From an uncultured Clostridiaceae bacterium (GTDB lineage: Bacteria; Bacillota; Clostridia; Lachnospirales; Lachnospiraceae), in the NCBI GenBank assembly GCA_947175805.1, contig CAMWOF010000038.1, forward strand, positions 1 to 12,084: 12,084 bases of DNA, given 5' to 3'. The notes under the pieces are model-generated. The model was not told the origin of the DNA. It was given only the letters and a program-made list of their open reading frames with translations, and did not search any database. Positions 5,734-12,084 of this stretch are shown one piece after another (positions within the stretch are counted from its first letter, which is position 1; every line of letters begins with the position of its first letter). The position numbers and the translations under genes are program-made.

Positions 5734-7092
5734 AACACCATGGCAGATGAGAATTTCCTTTCCCTTGGGCCGGGTGCCGGCGGCATCGGTTCAGAGGAGC
5801 CAAAAGAGGAAGGGAAACATACAGCAATTTCGGAGCCGGAGTATACTGCGGTAAAACTGACGCAGGCAGCTTCGGGAGATGCAGTAGCAGCGGCGGCGTT
5901 AGATGATCAGTTTTTGTCGGGTACCACTGCCTTTTCTTTAAATTTGCTAAAGCAATGCATGGAAAAACCGGCAGACAACGGTAATTATATGATTTCTCCT
6001 GCCTCTGCGCAGATGGCGCTGGCGATTGCCGCCAATGGCGCTGACGGTCAGACAAAGCGGGAGCTGGAGCAGGTGCTCTGGGGCAGAATGCCTTTGGAAG
6101 CAGGACAGGCTGCAGATACAGAAGAAAAGCAGGATATTGATATGTTGAGCCGGTATTTGAATACCTATGTGGAGCAGCTTACGGGCAGTGAGCAGGTGCA
6201 TTTTCAAAATGCAAATGCACTTTGGGTTTATGATAACAGTCATGTCTCTTCCGGGATGGAGAATTTGATAACGGTAAGGGAGGACTATTTGAAGAAGGTT
6301 GCGGCTTTTCATGCAGAGGTTTATCAGGCGCCCTTTGATGATACAACGGTAACTGATATCAACGGCTGGGTAAACTATAACACCAACGGCATGATTCCTT
6401 CCATACTGGAGTTCATCCCGAATGGTGCCGTCATGTATATTATAAATGCCATTACCTTTGAGGGAAAATGGGTTGATCAGTTCTCACCGGAGCAAATGGA
6501 GCCGGACTTTGCCTTTACGGCGGCGGATCAATCTGTCCAGACCGTGGAAGGCATGCGTGACAATCTGCACGGATATCTCGAGGATGCTCATGCCACGGGG
6601 TTTTTAAAATATTATGATGGCGGGAAATATGCATTTGCCGCCATTTTACCGGAGAAGGGTATGTCGCCGGAGGACTATATTTCACATTTGTCGGCAGAAC
6701 AATTTATCCAGTTGTTTCAAAATGCAGATAAAATGCAGCCGGTTCGCGTGACTATGCCGAAATTTTCGTCGGAGTATCAGGTGGAGCTTAGGGAAGCGCT
6801 GGAGGCGCTTGGAATGAAGGAGGCCTTTTTGGATACGGCAGATTTCAGCCTGATGGCAGATACTGCCACCGGTGTCCTTAAAATTGACCAAGTCCTGCAA
6901 AAGACATTTATTGAGGTGGATGAAAATGGGACGAGGGCAGCGGCTGCCACTGCGCTGGATATGGATATGCTGACTGCAATCCGGGAGGACGAGCCGAAGG
7001 AGGTCATATTGGACAGACCGTTTATCTATGCGGTTATGGACATGGAAAACAATTTGCCTATATTTTTAGGGGTATTAAATTCAGTGGAATAG
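5614..7092 (+). CDS. Secreted lipoprotein serpin (serine protease inhibitor, family I4)
   Basis: The 492-residue product is a lipoprotein: basic n-region, hydrophobic core, then LLCGGC with Cys25 as the probable lipid anchor, and a low-complexity linker to about residue 95. The serpin fold follows (about 100-492). Landmarks are SPASAQMALAIAANGADGQT (128-147), INAITFEGKW, VTMPKFSSEYQVEL and the C-terminal signature RPFIYAVMDMENNLPIFLG. The reactive loop hinge is E437-N-G-T-R-A-A-A-A-T446. Its small residues are typical of inhibitory serpins. Counting P17 = Glu437 puts P1 at Leu453 and P1' at Thr454, suggesting a chymotrypsin-, elastase- or subtilisin-like target. The P' side is about five residues longer than in alpha-1-antitrypsin, so P1 is not certain. 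The ATG at 5614 is kept by the repeat; its ribosome-binding site (GAAAGG) is weak. A second in-frame ATG at 5740 has a strong one. Confidence 0.93.
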   Translation: MAKKKYNKLLFILALCSLGLLCGGCQKKDAAEYVQTTEEENTMADENFLSLGPGAGGIGSEEPKEEGKHTAISEPEYTAVKLTQAASGDAVAAAALDDQFLSGTTAFSLNLLKQCMEKPADNGNYMISPASAQMALAIAANGADGQTKRELEQVLWGRMPLEAGQAADTEEKQDIDMLSRYLNTYVEQLTGSEQVHFQNANALWVYDNSHVSSGMENLITVREDYLKKVAAFHAEVYQAPFDDTTVTDINGWVNYNTNGMIPSILEFIPNGAVMYIINAITFEGKWVDQFSPEQMEPDFAFTAADQSVQTVEGMRDNLHGYLEDAHATGFLKYYDGGKYAFAAILPEKGMSPEDYISHLSAEQFIQLFQNADKMQPVRVTMPKFSSEYQVELREALEALGMKEAFLDTADFSLMADTATGVLKIDQVLQKTFIEVDENGTRAAAATALDMDMLTAIREDEPKEVILDRPFIYAVMDMENNLPIFLGVLNSVE

Positions 7093-7112
7093 GAAGTGAC
7101 GGGGAATCTGCT

Positions 7113-7394
7113 ATGAAATATTTATCAAAGGATTGTATACCGAATCATAATTATTTTACATTTAAGCAGCCCTTTTTGGGCAGTCATCAAAAAATGCGTT
7201 ATCGCATCGTCTGCGAGCCGCCGGGGCAAGAGGGCGGAGAGCAGCAATATCTGGCAGTGACCTATCCCGATGAATTCTGTTTTGAAAAGACGGCGGAGGA
7301 AAAAAAGATATTTCAGCGTTTTCCTTTTACTGAGCAGGGAAGGGAGACAGTCATGGAATGGCTGGACAGCCAGTATGGAGAGGTGTATCTCTAG
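7113..7394 (+). CDS. Small hypothetical protein
   Basis: This is a 93-residue soluble protein with no signal or membrane segment. GGGGAA (7101-7106) lies six bases before the ATG, and only 20 bases separate it from the serpin stop, so it is probably co-transcribed. The segment VTYPDEFCFEKTAEEKKIFQRFPF, followed by a terminal helix ending in MEWLDSQYG, recalls small conserved Clostridia proteins of unknown function in which a Phe-rich strand precedes a C-terminal helix. I cannot assign a role. A hairpin overlaps its stop codon and a bidirectional terminator follows, so it is the last gene of this transcript. Confidence 0.7.
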   Translation: MKYLSKDCIPNHNYFTFKQPFLGSHQKMRYRIVCEPPGQEGGEQQYLAVTYPDEFCFEKTAEEKKIFQRFPFTEQGRETVMEWLDSQYGEVYL

Positions 7395-7423
7395 TGTATT
7401 GTATCATTGGTACAGTACACTAG
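7391..7423 (+). other. Strong 15-bp hairpin over a stop codon
   Basis: CTAGTGTATTGTATC (7391-7405) pairs with GGTACAGTACACTAG (7409-7423) around a three-base loop, with two G-U pairs. The TAG stop (7392-7394) is inside the stem. No T-run follows, so it is not a classical terminator by itself. It may protect the 3' end of the mRNA upstream of the true terminator. Confidence 0.6.
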
Positions 7424-7442
7424 CTGAATGATATACAAAAAC

Positions 7443-7474
7443 AAAAAACCAGCAGACAACACTGCTGGTTTTTT
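7443..7474. terminator. Bidirectional rho-independent terminator
   Basis: AAAAAACCAGCAG, six-base loop ACAACA, CTGCTGGTTTTTT: a 7-bp GC-rich stem flanked by six A and six T. It works in either direction and lies between the convergent small hypothetical gene (plus) and rpmB (minus). Confidence 0.92.
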
Positions 7475-7514
7475 GTAATGACTCTGGCGATATACAAGCT
7501 GTAAAAGCCTCTGC

Positions 7515-7700
7515 TTATGCACGCTCAACCCTGCCGGACTTTAAGCAGGAAGTACATACATAAATCTTTTTTGGAGCGCCGTTCACGATAGCCTTGACAG
7601 ACTTCACATTAGACTTCCACATCTTGTTAGACCTTCTATGAGAATGGCTCACCTTAATTCCGAAATGAGCGCCCTTATTACAAATTGAACACTTTGCCAC
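7515..7700 (-). CDS. rpmB: Ribosomal protein L28
   Basis: This 61-residue basic protein of the large ribosomal subunit begins AKCSICNKGAHFGIKVSHSH after the initiator, the standard L28 N-terminus. Two CxxC pairs (Cys4/Cys7 and Cys49/Cys52) mark the zinc-binding C+ form. The GTG at 7698-7700 is the start: a perfect AAGGAGGT (7708-7715 on the plus strand as ACCTCCTT) lies seven bases before it. A longer frame to 7754 would place the Shine-Dalgarno inside the gene. It is transcribed alone toward the bidirectional terminator. Its position divergent from the Asp23/fakA/recG operon is the conserved order in many Firmicutes. Confidence 0.97.
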   Translation of the reverse strand: MAKCSICNKGAHFGIKVSHSHRRSNKMWKSNVKSVKAIVNGAPKKIYVCTSCLKSGRVERA

Positions 7701-7753
7701 TTTAAGCACCTCCTTGCGTAAAAAATCAACCTTTACAGGTCTGCAACATGTCA

Positions 7754-7782
7754 ATATTAACAGATATCCTTTGCAAATGCAA
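7754..7782 (-). promoter_or_regulatory. Promoter of rpmB
   Basis: On the minus strand TTGCAT (7777-7782) is followed by a 17-base spacer and TAATAT (7754-7759), with TG one base before the -10, a good extended sigma-A promoter. The mRNA would start near 7747, giving a leader of about 45 bases. Confidence 0.7.
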
Positions 7783-7864
7783 GAATTATTTTAAAAAATA
7801 ATGAAATAATGAAAATAGTACTTATACCAAAATATTTGCAGTGTTTGAAATAATTATTTCTTTT

Positions 7865-7894
7865 TTGTGGAAAAGAGGGTATAATACTTATAAT
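7865..7894 (+). promoter_or_regulatory. Promoter of the Asp23-fakA-recG operon
   Basis: TTGTGG (7865-7870), an 18-base spacer and TATAAT (7889-7894). A second TATAAT at 7880-7885 sits nine bases upstream but with only TTTCTT in the -35 place, so start sites may be staggered. Together with the rpmB promoter this makes a divergent promoter region. Confidence 0.55.
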
Positions 7895-7900
7895 CATGTG

Positions 7901-8045
7901 TAAAAGTATTTAGAATAGGTGCAGGTACCATGTCTGCGAGGATGCTTGGTACCGGGCTTATATAGTAAATGCTAGTATAAAGCGCGATATGAAAGTTATA
8001 ATGGTCGGCTCCTGCGGAGCATCCGACATTTAAGGAGGTATTTAC
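7901..8045 (+). promoter_or_regulatory. Long structured 5' leader of the Asp23-family gene
   Basis: About 145 bases separate the likely transcription start from the ATG. GGTACCA (7924-7930) pairs with TGGTACC (7947-7953). GTCGG-CTCC (8004-8012) pairs with GGAG-CAT-CCGAC (8016-8027), a three-base bulge in one arm. The second hairpin ends five bases before the Shine-Dalgarno AAGGAGG (8032-8038). A tiny frame ATG 7930 to TAG 7965 (11 residues, MSARMLGTGLI) begins in the first stem. No known riboswitch class is recognised. Confidence 0.4.
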
Positions 8046-8405
8046 ATGAAGGGTAGCTTGACTACGGAAAATGGTAAGGTTTTGATTGAAAATGAAGTCA
8101 TTGCACAGTATGCCGGTTTGTCAGCCACTTCCTGCTTCGGTATTGTGGGAATGGCAACAGTCAGCATGAAGGACGGTTTGGTGAAGCTCTTGAAGGGCGA
8201 CAGTGTCAGCAAGGGCGTTGCGGTTACCGTTGGTGAGGACAATATGCTGACTATTGATATGCATATTATTGTTGCATACGGCGTCTGCATCTCTACCGTT
8301 GCCGATAATCTGATGCACACTGTCCGCTATAAGGTGGAAGAGTTTACTGGGATGAAGGTTGACACGATTCACGTTTTCGTGGAGGGTGTCAGAATCATTG
8401 ATTAA
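8046..8405 (+). CDS. Asp23/Gls24 family (DUF322, YloU-like) envelope stress protein
   Basis: This is a 119-residue protein of the Asp23/DUF322 family. The typical core is seen: an N-terminal segment ENEVIAQYAGLSATSCFGIVGMA, then SKGVAVTVGEDNMLTIDMHIIVAYG, then an amphipathic helix and the end KVDTIHVFVEGVRI. Family members such as Asp23 of Staphylococcus sit at the membrane and are linked to cell-envelope homeostasis. Members paired with fakA are widespread, but their biochemical role is unclear. AAGGAGG lies seven bases before the ATG. It is the first gene of an operon, 20 bases ahead of fakA. Confidence 0.93.
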   Translation: MKGSLTTENGKVLIENEVIAQYAGLSATSCFGIVGMATVSMKDGLVKLLKGDSVSKGVAVTVGEDNMLTIDMHIIVAYGVCISTVADNLMHTVRYKVEEFTGMKVDTIHVFVEGVRIID

Positions 8406-8425
8406 AAAGCAGGAGGATATCGGTT

Positions 8426-10108
8426 GTGAATACGAGTACTATGAATGCAAAGCAGCTTCAGATGGCATTTTTGGCAGGTGCGAAACGGATTGAAGCAAAA
8501 AAGGAATATATTAATGAGTTAAATGTATTTCCTGTGCCGGACGGGGATACGGGAACCAATATGTCACTGACTATCATGTCGGCGGCAAAGGAAGTGCAGG
8601 CTTTAGAGGAGCCTACCATGGCAATGCTGGCAAAGGCGATTTCCAGCGGTTCCTTAAGAGGCGCCAGAGGCAATTCCGGTGTCATTTTGTCACAGTTGTT
8701 CAGAGGCTTCTGCAGGAGCGTGGGCGATAAGGATGTGCTGACGATAGCGGATATTTCCCTGGGCTTTAACAAGGCTGTGGAGACGGCATACAAGGCGGTT
8801 ATGAAGCCGAAGGAGGGCACCATACTCACGGTTGCCAAGGGAATGTCCGATATGAGCACGGAGCTGGCTTCCTCTGCCGGGGATATGGGTACGTTTTTCA
8901 AAAATTTAATTGATTACGGCTATGAGATTTTGGCAAAGACGCCAGATATGCTGCCGGTATTAAAGGAAGCAGGTGTGGTGGATTCTGGCGGCCAAGGGTT
9001 GATGGAAGTGCTTCACGGGGCATACGACTGCTTTGTGGGCAACCCTGCAGACTATGATGTAGAGATTCCGGCGGCATCAAAGCAGCAGGCGGTCCGCGCA
9101 GTGGATACAGAGAACATTGATACCTCCCATATTAAGTTTGGTTATTGTACAGAGTTTATTATCATGCTGGAGAAGCCATTTGGGGAGAAGGATGAGGAAG
9201 AATTCAAGCAGTTTTTGCTTTCCATCGGTGATTCTCTTGTGGTAGTGGCGGATGATGAGATTGTAAAAATTCATGTGCATACGAACCATCCGGGGCAGGC
9301 GTTTGAGAAGGCGCTTACCTATGGCTCCCTGAGCAACATGAAAGTGGACAATATGCGTTTAGAGCATCAGGAGAAGGTCATCAAGGAATCGGAGAAGTTA
9401 GCGAAGGAGCAGCAGGCGGAGAGGGAAGCAAAGGCGGCCGAACCGGCAAAGCCGTATGGGTTTATTGCGGTTTCCATCGGTGACGGCATGAATGATATTT
9501 TTGCTGAACTGAATGTTGATTATATTATTTCCGGGGGACAGACCATGAATCCCAGCACGGAAGATATGTTAGAGGCGATTCAGGCCGTAAATGCAGAAAA
9601 TATCTTTATTTTGCCGAACAATAAAAATATTATTTTGGCTGCAAACCAGGCAAAGTCGCTGACGGAGGATAAAAATATTATTGTCGTTCCATCAAAGACA
9701 GTGCCACAGGGAATTTCCGCCATGATTGGCTTCAGTGCAGATGCCACTCCGGAGGAGAATGAAGAAGCGATGAAGGACGCTTTAGAGGCAGTGAAATCTG
9801 GTGAGGTAACCTATGCTGTCAGGGATACCAGCATTGATGGCAAAGAGATTCACATGGGCGACTACATGGGTATCGGTGATAATGGCATTGAGGCAGTAGG
9901 ACAGAATATGGAGGAGACCACGATTGCTCTGATTAAGGCAATTACAGATGCAGATTCAGAGCTGGTTTCTCTGTACTATGGCGAGGAGGTAACGGAGGAG
10001 GCGGCAAATGCGCTTTCTGAGCGGATTGCGGCAGAGCTTCCGGATGCTGATGTAGAGGTTTATTTTGGCGGACAGCCGATATACTATTATGTGATTTCGG
10101 TGGAATAG
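8426..10108 (+). CDS. fakA: Fatty acid kinase catalytic subunit FakA (YloV, DAK/DhaL domain)
   Basis: The 560-residue protein transfers phosphate from ATP to fatty acids held by FakB, giving acyl-phosphate for phospholipid synthesis. The N-terminal DhaL-like kinase domain (about 10-200) carries FPVPDGDTGTNM with metal-binding Asp39 and Asp41, then LRGARGNSGVILSQLFRGF (78-96) and DSGGQGLMEVL. The middle domain has Cys241 (FGYCTEF) and His283/His285 (KIHVHTNHPG), which match the zinc ligands known in Staphylococcus FakA. A C-terminal DegV-like domain follows (about 340-560). The start is GTG at 8426, nine bases after AGGAGG (8411-8416); the ATG at 8441 is too far. No fakB is in the window. FakB genes commonly lie elsewhere in the chromosome. 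Confidence 0.96.
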   Translation: MNTSTMNAKQLQMAFLAGAKRIEAKKEYINELNVFPVPDGDTGTNMSLTIMSAAKEVQALEEPTMAMLAKAISSGSLRGARGNSGVILSQLFRGFCRSVGDKDVLTIADISLGFNKAVETAYKAVMKPKEGTILTVAKGMSDMSTELASSAGDMGTFFKNLIDYGYEILAKTPDMLPVLKEAGVVDSGGQGLMEVLHGAYDCFVGNPADYDVEIPAASKQQAVRAVDTENIDTSHIKFGYCTEFIIMLEKPFGEKDEEEFKQFLLSIGDSLVVVADDEIVKIHVHTNHPGQAFEKALTYGSLSNMKVDNMRLEHQEKVIKESEKLAKEQQAEREAKAAEPAKPYGFIAVSIGDGMNDIFAELNVDYIISGGQTMNPSTEDMLEAIQAVNAENIFILPNNKNIILAANQAKSLTEDKNIIVVPSKTVPQGISAMIGFSADATPEENEEAMKDALEAVKSGEVTYAVRDTSIDGKEIHMGDYMGIGDNGIEAVGQNMEETTIALIKAITDADSELVSLYYGEEVTEEAANALSERIAAELPDADVEVYFGGQPIYYYVISVE

Positions 10109-10149
10109 GGAAATACAATTTTGCAGCATGTATTGTGTAGGAGTGTTTT

Positions 10150-12057
10150 ATGCAGTTAGAAGATTCTGTCAGCAAAATAAAAGGAGTAGGCGATAAAACG
10201 TCTACTCTTTTTCATAAATTAGGTGTGGATACGGTGGAGGATTTGATTCATCTTTATCCGAGATATTATCTTTCCTATGAGGAGCCGGTAGATATCGATG
10301 CATTGAAGGTGGGAGCGCGGGCGGCTATCCGGGCATCCATTGCTTCCTATGCGGAGGCAAAGCGGGTGCGGTCTTTGATGCTGGTTACCTGCACGGTAAA
10401 GGATATCACCGGGGCGTTGAAGATCACATGGTATAATATGCCTTATCTTTGCAGAACCTTACATATCGGGCAGGAATTTATCTTTGTGGGAACCGTAACC
10501 GCAAAAGGGGCAGGGCTTGTCATGGAGCATCCTGAGTTCTATTCCCCGGAGAAATATGCCGATCTGACCAGGACAAGGCAGCCGGTGTATCCGTTAACGG
10601 GGGGACTTTCCAATAAGTTGGTGAGCAAGGCGATGCGTCAGGCATTGCCGCTCATGCAGCAGATGGAGGAATCTCTGCCTGCACAGGTGGTTTCTGAGTT
10701 TCATTTAATGCCTGTTTCCCACGCTGTGTGCCAGATGCATTTTCCTGAATCCGAGGAGGCGTTAAGGAAGGCGGCAAACCGCATAGTATTTGATGAATTC
10801 TTTTTCTATCTCGCTTCGATGGAGATGATAAAGGAGAGGCAGAATTATCAGGAAAATCATTATCCGATACCTTATACAAAAGATACGGAGAATTTTATCC
10901 GCAGGCTGCCCTTTACCCTCACCAATGCGCAAAAGCGGGTGATAGATGAGATAAGGGCGGATTTTGCCGGCGAACATACCATGAACCGTCTGGTACAGGG
11001 GGATGTGGGTTCCGGCAAGACCATTGTGGCGGTAATCGCATTTTTGATGGCGGTACAGGCGGGATATCAATGCGCCTACATGGTACCCACAGAGGTGTTG
11101 GCATACCAGCACTACGAAAGCATATCAAAGCTGCTTTCAGGCAAAAGAGTGCGGATTGGGCTGCTCGTGGGTTCCCTTTCCGCAAAGAAAAAGCGGCACA
11201 TTTATGAAAAACTGAAAAAACATGAGTTGGATTTGGTGATTGGCACGCATGCGTTGATTCAGGATAAGGCAGAGTATGACCGGCTGGCTCTGGTCATCAC
11301 CGACGAGCAGCACCGCTTTGGTGTAAAGCAGCGGCAGGCGCTCTCGGAAAAAGGATGGGAGCCTCATGTGATGGTTATGAGCGCCACGCCGATTCCCCGG
11401 ACGCTTGCGTTGATTTTATATGGTGATTTGGATATCTCCATCATGGATGAACTGCCGGCAAACCGGCTTCCTATCAAGAACTGCGTGGTGGGGACAAAGT
11501 ACCGCCCTACGGCATACCGCTTCATTGAAAAGCAGGTGGCCATGGGGCATCAGGTTTACGTTATCTGTCCCATGGTGGAGGAGAGTGAAAGTCTGGAGGT
11601 TGAAAATGTCATTTCTTATACGGATACGCTGCGGGCAGCGGTGGGACAGGGGATACATATCGAATATCTCCATGGCAGAATGAATTCTGAGGAAAAGCGG
11701 GAGATTATGCAGCGCTATTATAATAGAGAAATTGATGTGCTGGTGTCCACCACCGTCATTGAGGTAGGCATTGACAATCCCAATGCCACGGTTATGATGG
11801 TGGAAAATGCGGAACGGTTCGGGCTTGCCCAGCTTCACCAGCTCAGAGGCCGTGTTGGCAGAGGGGATGCCCAGTCTTATTGTATTTTTATATGTGGCAA
11901 GGAGACAAAGGAAGCGATGGAGCGGTTAGAGGTCATGGGAAAGTCTAATGATGGCTTTTTTATTGCTAATGAGGATTTAAGACTGCGGGGGCCGGGAGAT
12001 TTTTTCGGTTACCGACAAAGCGGAGAGGCCAATTTTGAGCTGGCGGATATATATAAC
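10150..12057 (+). CDS. recG: ATP-dependent DNA helicase RecG (3' end missing)
   Basis: RecG remodels stalled replication forks and Holliday junctions. Visible parts are the N-terminal helix-hairpin (KIKGVGDKTSTLF), the wedge OB-fold (about 55-150), Walker A GDVGSGKT (284-291), the DEQH box (385-388), SATPIPRT (411-418), GRVGRG (567-572) and RGPGDFFGYRQSG (613-625). Genuine sequence ends near residue 636 (ELADIYN), whereas RecG is normally about 680 residues, so roughly 45 residues are missing. The frame seems to stop at 12076-12078, but that TGA lies in adapter sequence (see the adapter entry). AGGAG (10139-10143) lies six bases before the ATG. It is 41 bases downstream of fakA, in the same operon. 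Confidence 0.95.
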
Positions 12058-12084
12058 CTGACTCTTATACAAATCTGACGCTGC
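12058..12084. other. Nextera transposase adapter (sequencing artifact)
   Basis: These 27 bases match the Nextera mosaic end CTGTCTCTTATACACATCT followed by GACGCTGC, the start of the read-2-side adapter. There are two mismatches (A for T at 12061 and A for C at 12072). The mosaic end followed directly by its adapter continuation is not expected in a genome at a contig tip inside recG. It is not biological sequence and it explains the premature recG stop. Confidence 0.93.

Noticed and set aside
5540..5854. Forward frame with TTG start overlapping the serpin signal region
   Set aside because: It reads the lipoprotein and serpin sequence in the wrong frame. The serpin frame is supported by domain motifs and by the repeat.
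10112..10134. Small inverted repeat AATACA/TGTATT between fakA and recG
   Set aside because: Only six A/T-rich base pairs without a T-run; too weak for a terminator within a conserved operon.
12058..12078. Natural truncation of recG with a divergent C-terminus
   Set aside because: The divergent residues and the stop are encoded by adapter sequence.

Overview
The window looks like a chromosomal segment from a gut-type Lachnospiraceae (class Clostridia). The reasons are the moderate base composition, strong AGGAGG-type ribosome-binding sites, GTG starts on rpmB and fakA, Lachnospiraceae-like small proteins, and the conserved Firmicutes core order rpmB (divergent), Asp23/DUF322 gene, fakA, recG. 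The genus cannot be told from the sequence alone. The last 27 bases match the Illumina Nextera transposase adapter with two mismatches. The right edge is therefore an untrimmed contig end, and the apparent stop codon of recG is artificial.

Layout. Bases 3-119 are the tail of an unidentified gene. Bases 284-1732 encode a GH1 family enzyme whose phosphate-binding Ser/Lys/Tyr triad marks it as a 6-phospho-beta-glucosidase; a terminator hairpin follows. Bases 1822-2115 encode a small charged protein of unknown role. Bases 2234-5733 form an accessory module: a roughly 209-bp cassette (promoter, leader, lipoprotein signal peptide, Shine-Dalgarno) occurs twice as a direct repeat. The first copy drives a 47-residue mini-lipoprotein that overlaps an ABC exporter operon (two FtsX/MacB-type permeases and an ATPase). 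The second copy starts directly after the ATPase and supplies the signal peptide of a lipoprotein serpin (protease inhibitor). A small conserved-looking hypothetical gene follows, then a bidirectional terminator.

The right part is housekeeping. rpmB (ribosomal protein L28) is on the minus strand. Its promoter region is back to back with the promoter of the Asp23-family gene, fakA (fatty acid kinase) and recG (branch-migration helicase), which form a plus-strand operon with a long, possibly structured leader.

How the genes may work together. The serpin would sit on the outer face of the membrane and inactivate serine proteases. The adjacent exporter shares a nearly identical promoter and leader, so the two units are probably co-expressed. 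Whether they form one functional system is inference. The 94 percent identical flanking repeats show that the arrangement arose by a fairly recent duplication or insertion, and that recombination could delete the exporter. The housekeeping operon is unrelated to this module.
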